From Bacteroidaceae bacterium (lineage in GTDB: Bacteria; Bacteroidota; Bacteroidia; Bacteroidales; Bacteroidaceae), in the NCBI GenBank assembly GCA_024398615.1, contig JAKSIU010000021.1, positions 1-45,933 of the forward strand: a stretch of 45,933 bases of DNA, written 5' to 3'. How positions within the stretch are numbered: position 1 is the stretch's first letter; every line of letters begins with the position of its first letter. Made by a program: the position numbers and the translations under genes. This document shows positions 16,306-25,163 of the stretch, piece by piece. The notes below the pieces were generated by a model. The model was not told the DNA's origin. It saw nothing but the letters and a program-made list of their open reading frames with translations, and did no database searches.

Positions 16306-18213
16306 TTACTTGACCATTCTGAGGAACCACTTTCCGTTGAAGCTTGTGCCGTCACCGTTCAGTGTCTCATACAATGCTTCGTCACGGACTGCCGGATTCT
16401 CTGACTCACGGGCGGCAACCTTGCCTGCCAGGAATGAGTTGTCGGCAAAGCCGCCTGCACCAGGATAACCTGCATCCTGTGCACGGTGCATTGAAACGCG
16501 CATCAGGTCACCGAAACGGTATCCCTCGAAGCATGTCTCAAGTGCCATCTCATCAACGATTCTCTCCTCAACGTAACGGATTGAATCCTGGATGGTAGCC
16601 AGATCAGGAATAATGTACAGAGTGTCCATAGCAGCATCGCCGCAACCACGTGAGTGGATACCTATGGTGTTGTATGTATCCGGCTCATAGTATGTGGTGT
16701 AGACCGATGTGTAGCTGAGTCCGTCAAACACACGCGTCTGGCTTGATGCCGTGTAGCTGGCCTGCTCGAAACGTGATGAGTTGAAATCATCATAGATGCT
16801 GGCAAGACCCAGAGCAGCAGCCTTGTCCATTTCATAATAGACTTCATCATACAGATAGAATGTTTCGTAGCAGAGACCGTACTTGAGAACTGCAAAAGCG
16901 GTGTTGGGCAGTCCGGCGCGGTTCAGAGCCTCGGCAAGACGCAGATAAATGACATCATCACGATAGATGCTGATCTTCTCGGGATATATCTTGGCAATGG
17001 TCTGACGCTTGTCATTCTGATTGACGGCATTGTCGTCAACCCTCTCGGTCTTGGTTGTCAGAATTGACTGGAGACGCAGGTCACCGCGGCGCAACACTTC
17101 ATCCTGAGCCAGCTTGTCAGCCATATAGGTAGGCTGCTCATAACCGGTACGGAGGTTGATTTCGTGATAGCAGTAGTTCTGGGCAGCACTCAGATTTGAA
17201 AGACCATAGGAATAGGTAAGTTCATTCCAGTAGTCATTATCTTCTGTCGAATTGAAGATGTTGGGCAGCTGGCTCACGTTTCCGTTATAGTCATCGATCT
17301 CCATAGGGATGTAGGCGATGGGGGTCATGTTCTTTCCGAACTTTCCTGAATAACTGTCATCACCAAGATATACGAACTCATTGCTGAACCATGACACGTT
17401 TGCCGTGGTTGTAGGATGCTCCTTCTGTGAGTAGGTCAGGTACTCGCTGTACAGTTGTGCAGCTTCGACATAATTTCCGGCCCAAAGGTTAAGGTCACCC
17501 ATAATGATACGTACCGGAATGAACAGGTCCACAGATTTGTGGCTCTCTGATGTCTGTCCGTCACCGGTTGTCTCACCGCCAAGGCTTCCGTAGTTTGGAA
17601 TCTCATAATCCTTGAAACGGTCTTCAAAGTCGGCGAGAAGCACTTCTGCCAGTTCCTTGATGTCAAGAAGCTCATAGTTCTTGGCGTCGGCCATATCGGC
17701 ACTGACGATAGGCTTGTTCACGAAATATACCTTTCCATAGACCTGTGCCATCTGCAGATATGTCCAGGCACGGTATGAAAGAACCGTGATGTACTCCTTG
17801 AGGAACACATTCTTGTGGTTGCGGACATAAGCCGTATCGGCATGCTCCAGGAAGAAGTTACAGTTGTTGATTACTGCGTAGTAGTCTACTGGAGAATCGT
17901 ACATGTTCGGGGTTTCAGCACTGGTTGCGAAATCGAAGTTGTACATCTTACGCAGATCTGTCGATGCATGGTCGGTAATTGAAACCAGATCACCTCGTAC
18001 CTCATTGAGGATGACTGAACGGTCCGCAATCTTCTGAATCTTGCTGATGATGCCCATAACTGAATAGACTGTATCAGTTGCATGGTCAAGGGTGTTCTGA
18101 TAGTCATACATGACAATCTTGGAATCAACCTTCAGCAGATCCTCGCAGGATGAGACTACGCCTGCTGTCAGTATGGCAGCGAGAGCGGGGCAAATTATAT
18201 TTTTGAGTTTCAT
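16306..18213 (-). CDS. SusD/RagB-family surface lipoprotein (second pair)
   Basis: 635 aa, lipoprotein signal with lipobox VSSC and Cys23. The N-terminal part (CEDLLKVDSK) and helical tetratricopeptide-like body (AWTYLQMAQVYGKVYFVNKP, then IMGDLNLWAGNYVEAAQLYSEYL) are typical of SusD-like nutrient-binding proteins that cap a SusC barrel. VIYLRLAEALNRAGLPNTAF and YRFGDLMRVSMHR near the C-terminus match the usual RagB/SusD end region. It starts 13 bases after the SusC at 18227-21403 and closes the eight-gene operon. Ligand specificity is not readable from sequence. It is somewhat longer than the first SusD (571 aa). Confidence 0.93.
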   Translation of the reverse strand: MKLKNIICPALAAILTAGVVSSCEDLLKVDSKIVMYDYQNTLDHATDTVYSVMGIISKIQKIADRSVILNEVRGDLVSITDHASTDLRKMYNFDFATSAETPNMYDSPVDYYAVINNCNFFLEHADTAYVRNHKNVFLKEYITVLSYRAWTYLQMAQVYGKVYFVNKPIVSADMADAKNYELLDIKELAEVLLADFEDRFKDYEIPNYGSLGGETTGDGQTSESHKSVDLFIPVRIIMGDLNLWAGNYVEAAQLYSEYLTYSQKEHPTTTANVSWFSNEFVYLGDDSYSGKFGKNMTPIAYIPMEIDDYNGNVSQLPNIFNSTEDNDYWNELTYSYGLSNLSAAQNYCYHEINLRTGYEQPTYMADKLAQDEVLRRGDLRLQSILTTKTERVDDNAVNQNDKRQTIAKIYPEKISIYRDDVIYLRLAEALNRAGLPNTAFAVLKYGLCYETFYLYDEVYYEMDKAAALGLASIYDDFNSSRFEQASYTASSQTRVFDGLSYTSVYTTYYEPDTYNTIGIHSRGCGDAAMDTLYIIPDLATIQDSIRYVEERIVDEMALETCFEGYRFGDLMRVSMHRAQDAGYPGAGGFADNSFLAGKVAARESENPAVRDEALYETLNGDGTSFNGKWFLRMVK

Positions 18214-18226
18214 GATTCCTTAAGAA

Positions 18227-21200
18227 TTAGAGGTTAATCTTCAATCCAAGTGAGAAGTTGGCAGTCTGTGGAGCAAGTCCGCGGTCAATGCCACGCATCA
18301 GGATATTGTTACTGGTTGAGAACTCAGGATCGGAACCCAGATAATCTGTAATGGTGAACAGATTGTTTGCTGCGCCCCAGATGGTCAGGCCCTGCAGATA
18401 AGTGCTTGCAATAGGAATATTGTAGCTCAGGGTGACATTCTTGAGTTTCAGGTATGAACCGTCTTCAATCCAACGGTCACTGAAACGGGCATTTCCGTTC
18501 GGATCACCGAAAACGGCTCTCGGTACGCTGGTCTGCTGTCCTTCGGCTGTCCAGTGGTTGGTCATTGCAACTGTCTGGTTCATGAAGCGTGAACCGCTTT
18601 CAAGAAGCATGCGCTGATAGTTGTAGATGTCACCGCCAAGCTGGTAGGCGAACGATGCGCTCAGTGTGAAGTGCTTGATGTTCAGATTCGTGTACAGACG
18701 GCCGTAGAAATCAGGATTGGGATCACCGATGATGTCCATATCCTTTTCATTGATGACGGTATCGCCGTTCTTGTCTGTGAAAATCATGTCACCAGCCTCA
18801 AATGGAGTGCTGATACCGGCAGCGTCAACCATGTGGAGCTTTGAATTGATGGCTTCCTCAGATGTTGAGAACACACCGTTTGTCTTATAGCCGTAGAATA
18901 CTCCTACCGGATTACCTACCTGTGATCTGATGGTAGCACCGTAAGCGTTGTAGTCAACGGTTTCGATAGGCAGGGCTGTGATTTCATTCTTGTAGTGTCC
19001 GATGCCTGCACCGGCTTCCCACTTGACAAGATTGGTGTTCACCAGCTTTACGCCCAGACTGGCGTCAAAGCCAGCGTTCTCAAGAGAACCGCCGTTTGTC
19101 CAGGAGGTCTCCAGACCTGTCAGGAATGACAGTGCGCTTATAGAAAGCAGGTTGTCAGTCTTGCTCTTGAATACGTTTGCGCTCAGGTTTACGCGGTTGT
19201 CAAACATTGCCATGCTGATACCGGCTGTAAGCTTGTTGGTTGTCTCCCACTGCAGTGAGTTGTTACCGATGTTGGCCATTGCAATACCGCTCATCTGAAG
19301 GACCTTGACAGGTGAGAAATAGGTCTTTGATGCGGCGTTGTCATAATTGTCATTACCGGTCATGTCAAAGCCGACGTTCAGTTTCAGATGATTGATGAAA
19401 TCCACGTTGAACCACTTTTCATTTGAAGCAACCCAAGCTGCGCTGACTGACGGGAAGATACCCCAGGGAACGGCAATCTTGACACCGCTGCCCACGCTGT
19501 CACCGAATCTTGAAGAAGCCTGCATGCCTACACTTGCTGACAGATAGTACTTTTCAGCAAGATTGTAGTTGCCCTGTGCCCACCAGGTAATTGAAACGTC
19601 CTTGGTGTCAGTACCTGTTGTCTTCTTGTACTTCAGTGAGCTGCTCATGTTAGGAGTCTTGTCGTTACCTGAGTTGTAACCCATCATTGATGTCTGGTAC
19701 AGTGAATTGTTGATGTAGCGTACACCACCCTGAACATTAAGGTCATGCTTCTGGAAGCGCTTTGCATACTTGAAGTATGTGTTGCTCATGAAACCGTCCT
19801 GCTTTGCATTCATGGCTGCAGCCTTGTTCTCTACCATTCCGATACCTTCGATCTTGAAGTTAGGAGTACCGTTCAGAGGAATGTAGTAGTTCTCGTCGCT
19901 GTTGGCAAGAGTGTAGGTGAAATGCTCGTAAACCGAGAAATAGCGGTTTACCTTCCATTCCGGTGTCACTGCCAGAGTGATGAGACGGTTACCGAAATAG
20001 TTCTTGTTCAGACCGTCACCGTTTTCAAGGATCGAGAGCGGGTTGGCAAGAGAAACGTCGTTTCCAAGAACTTCCTTCAGATAGTCATCTTCAGTTGCAA
20101 GGTAGTTCGATACCTTTCCGAAATAGTCAAATGCATAAGGTGAAAGGAACGGAGACTTGGCAAGTGCCAGGAAACCGGGAGCTGAAATCATTGTGTTGTC
20201 AATGTCATCGGGAGCACCGTCATCACGCATGTCGCGTGTGATGTCGCTGTATGATGCATCGAAACGCAGGTTCAGCTTGTCTGACAGAATGATGTCAGAA
20301 TTCAGACGAAGGCTGAAACGTGAGAAATCGCTTTCCTGAAGGATGCCGTCACCGAATGCGTAACCTACTGACAGGTTATAGTTGGCAATGTCATCACCAC
20401 CCTGTACATTGACATTGTAGTTCTGAACAAATGCCTCGCGGTATGCGACCTCGCTCCAGTCAGTGTCCTGATGGTACATGTTGTAATACATATAGTCGGG
20501 GTCTGACTGCAGGAACTTGAAGTTCTTGAGGGTTGTACCTGTTGTACCCAGAAGTTCTGAAGCATAGGTCCTGTACTGTGAAGCATTCATCATTTCCGGC
20601 AGCTTCGGCATGGTCTGATAGTTACCTGAAATGTTCAGGTCAATCTTGGTGGCCATGCTCTTGTTACGCTTGGTATTGATGATGATCACGCCATTGGCAC
20701 CCTTGGCACCATAGATACCGTAACCGTTCTTGAGAACCTCAACTGATTCGATGTCCTCAACCTGGATGTTGGCAAGCAGGTTGCTGTAGTAACCGTCATG
20801 CATGGTAGTGTTGTTATAACCCATGTCAAGCAGGATACCGTCAAGGACAATCAGAGGCTGGGTGTTGATGTTCAGCGAGCTGATACCGTCAATCAGATAT
20901 GAAGCACCTACAGCAAGCTGACCGCTGCGGAAAGTTGCAAGGAGACTTCCCTGCATGTTCTGCTGAATCTGGTTATCAATGGAAAGATTGTCTGACAGAC
21001 CGGAAACATTGGCCTTGACCGATGCGGAAGCAACAGTCTTGGTTGAGTAGATTTCCGAGAATGCATCGGAATACATCTTCACATCCACACCTTCAGTACG
21101 ACCTGCAAGGGCGCAGACTGTAGTGTTGCATCCTTCAAGGGCAAATGTCAATGAAGTAACGTACTCAGGTACTTTGATCTGGAATGAACCGTCTTCGCGG

Positions 21201-21403
21201 GTCATGGCTGAATGCAGTGCATTGTTGTACGCGGTTACCTTGACACCGGCCATGGGAGTACCAAGTGCGGCATCGGTAACCACACCTGTCACCACTACGG
21301 TATTCTCTTCATCGCCTTTCTGTGAGAAAGCCGGGGCTGAAACCACCAGCATCATGCTGAGCAGCCCCAAAGGCAGAAGCCTTGTAATGTTTGATATTTT
21401 CAT
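18227..21403 (-). CDS. SusC/RagA-family TonB-dependent outer-membrane transporter (second pair)
   Basis: 1058 aa with a signal peptide (about 1-27, ending PAFSQ). Residues about 35-115 form a carboxypeptidase-regulatory-like domain (VTGVVTDAALGTPMAGVKV). The plug contains LIVLDGILLDMGYN and VEVLKNGYGIYGAKGANGVI, a variant of the family DAAAxxIYGSRGANG motif. The remainder is the 22-stranded beta barrel, ending in NFSLGLKINL with an aromatic-poor last strand. It imports oligosaccharides delivered by its SusD partner, driven by TonB. No STN domain is visible, so signalling to an anti-sigma factor is unlikely. It follows the 551-aa FAS1 lipoprotein by 15 bases. Confidence 0.95.
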   Translation of the reverse strand: MKISNITRLLPLGLLSMMLVVSAPAFSQKGDEENTVVVTGVVTDAALGTPMAGVKVTAYNNALHSAMTREDGSFQIKVPEYVTSLTFALEGCNTTVCALAGRTEGVDVKMYSDAFSEIYSTKTVASASVKANVSGLSDNLSIDNQIQQNMQGSLLATFRSGQLAVGASYLIDGISSLNINTQPLIVLDGILLDMGYNNTTMHDGYYSNLLANIQVEDIESVEVLKNGYGIYGAKGANGVIIINTKRNKSMATKIDLNISGNYQTMPKLPEMMNASQYRTYASELLGTTGTTLKNFKFLQSDPDYMYYNMYHQDTDWSEVAYREAFVQNYNVNVQGGDDIANYNLSVGYAFGDGILQESDFSRFSLRLNSDIILSDKLNLRFDASYSDITRDMRDDGAPDDIDNTMISAPGFLALAKSPFLSPYAFDYFGKVSNYLATEDDYLKEVLGNDVSLANPLSILENGDGLNKNYFGNRLITLAVTPEWKVNRYFSVYEHFTYTLANSDENYYIPLNGTPNFKIEGIGMVENKAAAMNAKQDGFMSNTYFKYAKRFQKHDLNVQGGVRYINNSLYQTSMMGYNSGNDKTPNMSSSLKYKKTTGTDTKDVSITWWAQGNYNLAEKYYLSASVGMQASSRFGDSVGSGVKIAVPWGIFPSVSAAWVASNEKWFNVDFINHLKLNVGFDMTGNDNYDNAASKTYFSPVKVLQMSGIAMANIGNNSLQWETTNKLTAGISMAMFDNRVNLSANVFKSKTDNLLSISALSFLTGLETSWTNGGSLENAGFDASLGVKLVNTNLVKWEAGAGIGHYKNEITALPIETVDYNAYGATIRSQVGNPVGVFYGYKTNGVFSTSEEAINSKLHMVDAAGISTPFEAGDMIFTDKNGDTVINEKDMDIIGDPNPDFYGRLYTNLNIKHFTLSASFAYQLGGDIYNYQRMLLESGSRFMNQTVAMTNHWTAEGQQTSVPRAVFGDPNGNARFSDRWIEDGSYLKLKNVTLSYNIPIASTYLQGLTIWGAANNLFTITDYLGSDPEFSTSNNILMRGIDRGLAPQTANFSLGLKINL

Positions 21404-21418
21404 ATGCTTGTGCTTTTT

Positions 21419-23074
21419 TTATTCGATAACCGGTCTCAGTTCAATGTAGTCAAGCCATACATTCGGTGAATACTTGTCAACATTGTTGTCTGAAATTGAA
21501 CTTGTAAGCGTTACGGAAGCACGGCTTACGTTGGTCTTGTAGTTGCAGGTCTTGAACTCGACGGCATCGGTTACAATGGTATCCGGCTTCTGGTTAAGAC
21601 ATACTTCAAACGGAGCGTTCACCTTACGGCGGCCAACGGTAATCTTGTGCTCATAAAGTACTTCAGCTTCTGAATCGACACGGTACTTGACAACCGGTGA
21701 GAGGTAGTAGGGACGCGGGTCATTCTGGTTCGGGCAGAAGACAAGATGTACTGTGTACTTGCCCTTCAGGTTATTGTCAACCTGATAAAGAGCATCCCAG
21801 TTCTTGACACCTTCCTTACTGATATCCATGACGCGTGTCATGCCGATCATCTTGCCGTCCTCGTCAGTCAGATAGACGGTACGCTGATTGAGAACCATGC
21901 CTGAAAGACGGACATTCTCGGCCTCAATCTTGATTGGACGGAGGAATGTAAGAGAGTCAACGAAAGGCCATTCATCAACAATGTAGACTTCACCGTTACT
22001 GCAGTTGACCTGACTGCTGCTCCTGCCGATGATACCATCGCTTTCAAAAGGCTTGTAGTAAACATGGTAAGGAAGATGTTCCCGCATGCGCTCGCTCTTA
22101 TCGAAGAGTGTGGAGACAATTGAGTCTTCCGGACTCTTCTGACCTGTCTCGCTCATGTTGAAGAACATGTCAGTCATCATTGCATAGAATGTGTAGAACT
22201 GCTGGAGTGAATCACGGCCCGGCTGAACCTCACCGTATTCATAGAACTTGCTGATGGAATCATACCTCTCACGGAAGAGCTCAGGTGAAGGAAGAATAAC
22301 GGCATAAGTGCTGTCCTCAGAGTTGATGAAACCGAACTTGTCCATAATTATGCTCTTCTCAATCATGACTGAGTCAACATATTCCATGTTACCCTCGTCA
22401 TTGACACCTGAAGCGACACTCTTGTTTTCATCTATCTCCAGCTTGGTGTACTGCTCAAGCCACTTTCCAAAGAATTCACGATACTCCGGAGCAGAAATGA
22501 GATACTCGTAAATGCTGGGAAGATAATCAATCTTTCCGTCCAGCTTGTGAAGGATACCGTTGACGCAACGGATATTGGTTCCATTTTCCATATACTGCAC
22601 ATCACTGATGTTGTCAGGATTGGATCTGTATGACTTCTCGCTGAGCATTGTGATCTTCTCCTTTGTCGAAGCGCCTACAGTGTGGCTGAAACGGGCAATA
22701 TGGTTCATGATGAGCTCCTCACCCACCTTCAGGTGATCCTTGCTGTCCATGTCGCTGTTGGTGTATTCAGCCCATTTTTCTGCGCTGATGGCATCATTTG
22801 ACGGAAGCCATACTGTCAGATACTGGCTCTCATTGAGAAGATCCCAATAGGTCTTGACAAGCTGCTTGTCGCCGTTGAACATGTAAGTGGTCTTGAGCGC
22901 CTTGACAAAATTACTGTACTCGGGCATACTCTCGATAGTCTCGGCCAAGTTCTTGGTCGGTACATCATCGCCGGTTGAATAATGCTCCTTCCATACGTCA
23001 CTCTCGCACGATGACAAGATGAGCACAGCAGAAGTAACCCATGCGGCTTTCCTAAGTAAATTGAATTTTTTCAT
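21419..23074 (-). CDS. FAS1-domain lipoprotein with C-terminal CBM6/35-like beta-sandwich
   Basis: 551 aa, lipobox LSSC with Cys23. FAS1-like segment 1 spans about 40-185: SMPEYSNFVKAL, LTVWLPSNDAIS, MNHIARFSHTVG and RCVNGILHKLDG correspond to the conserved FAS1 blocks. A second, more divergent FAS1 segment spans about 185-380 (YEYLISAPEYREFF, AVILPSPELF, NGEVYIVDEW). The C-terminal 165 residues begin IKIEAENVRLSG and end VWLDYIELRPV, the way many CBM6/CBM35-type jelly rolls begin and end. The N-terminus (CESDVWKEH) resembles the neighbouring 679-aa protein (CSDVWSEQH), so the two are probably paralogs. Position right after SusD and before the second SusC suggests a surface glycan-binding partner. 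The glycan-binding assignment is inference. Confidence 0.82.
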   Translation of the reverse strand: MKKFNLLRKAAWVTSAVLILSSCESDVWKEHYSTGDDVPTKNLAETIESMPEYSNFVKALKTTYMFNGDKQLVKTYWDLLNESQYLTVWLPSNDAISAEKWAEYTNSDMDSKDHLKVGEELIMNHIARFSHTVGASTKEKITMLSEKSYRSNPDNISDVQYMENGTNIRCVNGILHKLDGKIDYLPSIYEYLISAPEYREFFGKWLEQYTKLEIDENKSVASGVNDEGNMEYVDSVMIEKSIIMDKFGFINSEDSTYAVILPSPELFRERYDSISKFYEYGEVQPGRDSLQQFYTFYAMMTDMFFNMSETGQKSPEDSIVSTLFDKSERMREHLPYHVYYKPFESDGIIGRSSSQVNCSNGEVYIVDEWPFVDSLTFLRPIKIEAENVRLSGMVLNQRTVYLTDEDGKMIGMTRVMDISKEGVKNWDALYQVDNNLKGKYTVHLVFCPNQNDPRPYYLSPVVKYRVDSEAEVLYEHKITVGRRKVNAPFEVCLNQKPDTIVTDAVEFKTCNYKTNVSRASVTLTSSISDNNVDKYSPNVWLDYIELRPVIE

Positions 23075-23096
23075 ATTGATTTTTGATTATATTATC

Positions 23097-25136
23097 CTAG
23101 TGCTTGTCTTCATTGAAATCATAAATGCTCTTGGGGCACCATTCCATATAGTCGAAATTCATTTCGGCCTTCGGATTGTCAAGAACGAGCTTCATTCTCA
23201 GATAATAGTCACGGTCTGCATAGAAATAATCGGTAGTGATTACCCTGCGGGCTATGAGATTGTAATCTCTGAAGAGTTCTGCACGGTCCGATGTGTAGTG
23301 CGAATCAGGTCCTTTCATATATCCGCGGTTGCGCATAGCCTTGTCGTATGCGTCAATGACGGCTATCTTCTGGTTCTCGTCTTCAATTCCCTCTGTCAGG
23401 CTCTTGTCTGATCTCCAGCGGATGTTCGGATTCTCTTCGGCCGACTGTCTCAGGTCAGTCGGGATTCCACATGGCTTCAGAGAGTTCGGATCATCACCGA
23501 CATAGTTCTGAACGACGCCACAGCCTGCTGAGCCACGATATGACAGCCTGAGTTCCCATGTTCCATCATACGGAATTGGAGGAAGCTTGAGCATGATATC
23601 GTAATTGCCCTGAAGGTCAAGACCGTCACCCTGGTAACTGATGTTGGAGACGAAAGCCGTTCTCACCCACATGGTGTAGTCCGAATTGAAGGAATGGAAG
23701 TTGGTGGGCTGCTTGAAACCTACTCCCGTATAACTGTTGTCATTCTTCTTCTGGCGTGCGCCTGAAGTAATGAAATCGGGAGAAAGTGTACAGCAGTCAA
23801 CTCTCATTCTGCGGTTCAGAATGTCAGTCCTTATGAAATCCGAATAATCCAGAATACCGTCAAGATACTGGATGTAACCGTTACAGCCCTCGTACTTGTT
23901 GCCGTCCCTGACATCGGATACCTTGATTCCGCGATAGAATTCACGACCGAATTCACCTTCGCCTTCTCCACCTACACCGCGGCGGTTAATGTAGACGCCC
24001 TGGTTGTCGCCCTCTGTTACCTGTGAAATACGGAGAAGCGAATGCGGAAGGTAGGTCTCGAAGTAATCTTCAGCATCAATTACGGTTTTCAGGACCTTGG
24101 CATCAATTATATCCTTTCTGGGATTGTAGTTGAGCACAGAGGGCATACTGAAAGGAAGGATATGGTATGATACGAAACGGTTGAGAGGATTGCGCCTGTC
24201 AGTCCATACCGTGTCATACTTGTCCCCATACAGAGCATATTCACTTGCATAGGATTCATGCATCACTTCATTTGCATGTCTGATAAGATCATCGATATCG
24301 TTGATACCTTCCCTTGCATAAACCTCATCAGGTTCAACAAGTATGGTAAAACCGTAATTCTTTTCAGGCAGGTAATAGATAGTGTAATCCGAGCCGCCGC
24401 CCTGACAGACAACGCCTTCGTATGCAGAATCGTATGAAATGGTGTATGAATAGTCATGCCACAATTTCAGGGAATCTTCAAATCCAATCAGATTGAGGGC
24501 CGCTGCCATCAAAGTGGTATTGGGATTTTCTTTCACAAGGTCATACACAAAGTCACCTGCAACCCTGATCACATTATCAACCACCTGGACTACGCCGTTT
24601 TCAACGGAGTCATCTTCATGGATAATGCGTGAATCACGGTTGATTGTGACTACAGGCATGATTGTACCGTCAGCCAGTGTGTCCGCAATGTAATCGACTA
24701 CCAGGAAACGGTTCAACAGGTTGACTGAAGGAAGGCTTCCTGCACTGCAGTCAGACATATAGAACACCGTTTTGATAAGGTGATTCCATGCAATTGTATC
24801 GCAATCTTCCTTGCTGAGCATTTCGACCGATTCCAGATTCTTTTCATCAAGATACTGTCTGATAGCATCATTGGTGGGTGCGAAACAGGTAAAGTCACCA
24901 TAGGTGTCCAGTTCGCCCCAGGTCTGTGCCTTCTTGAGGATCTTGATGAAATCGGAGAATCTGTCCTCTACGTCCTGTTCAAGAAAATCGGCTACGGTCT
25001 GACCTGTCGAAACATAGTATGTTCCCGGGTGCTGTTCGCTCCAGACGTCACTGCAGGACATCTGCGTACTGGCAGCAAGTGTCAGACAGACAACCGCCAG
25101 AAAACTGAAGTTCTTGAATTTAGGCATGAATTCCAT
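23097..25136 (-). CDS. FAS1-domain lipoprotein with C-terminal beta-rich domain
   Basis: 679 aa from the ATG at 25136; the ATG at 25127 (MPKFKNF) is an equally plausible start. Lipobox QMSC with Cys28. FAS1 segment 1 lies at about 45-200 (DRFSDFIKILKKA, FTCFAPTNDAIRQYL, WNHLIKTVFY, NGVVQVVDNVIRV). A second segment at about 200-440 (TTLMAAALNLIGF, RFVSYHILPFSMPS, NGYIQYLDGILDYS) also keeps the FAS1 order. The C-terminal 235 residues are beta-rich (WELRLSYRGSAGCG, YYLRMKLVLDN, FDYMEWCP) and of unknown type. It starts 27 bases after the first SusD. Likely surface-exposed; an adhesive or glycan-binding accessory role is inferred from operon position. Confidence 0.82.
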   Translation of the reverse strand: MEFMPKFKNFSFLAVVCLTLAASTQMSCSDVWSEQHPGTYYVSTGQTVADFLEQDVEDRFSDFIKILKKAQTWGELDTYGDFTCFAPTNDAIRQYLDEKNLESVEMLSKEDCDTIAWNHLIKTVFYMSDCSAGSLPSVNLLNRFLVVDYIADTLADGTIMPVVTINRDSRIIHEDDSVENGVVQVVDNVIRVAGDFVYDLVKENPNTTLMAAALNLIGFEDSLKLWHDYSYTISYDSAYEGVVCQGGGSDYTIYYLPEKNYGFTILVEPDEVYAREGINDIDDLIRHANEVMHESYASEYALYGDKYDTVWTDRRNPLNRFVSYHILPFSMPSVLNYNPRKDIIDAKVLKTVIDAEDYFETYLPHSLLRISQVTEGDNQGVYINRRGVGGEGEGEFGREFYRGIKVSDVRDGNKYEGCNGYIQYLDGILDYSDFIRTDILNRRMRVDCCTLSPDFITSGARQKKNDNSYTGVGFKQPTNFHSFNSDYTMWVRTAFVSNISYQGDGLDLQGNYDIMLKLPPIPYDGTWELRLSYRGSAGCGVVQNYVGDDPNSLKPCGIPTDLRQSAEENPNIRWRSDKSLTEGIEDENQKIAVIDAYDKAMRNRGYMKGPDSHYTSDRAELFRDYNLIARRVITTDYFYADRDYYLRMKLVLDNPKAEMNFDYMEWCPKSIYDFNEDKH

Positions 25137-25163
25137 TACAATTTCAATGAATTTGTCTTGGGC

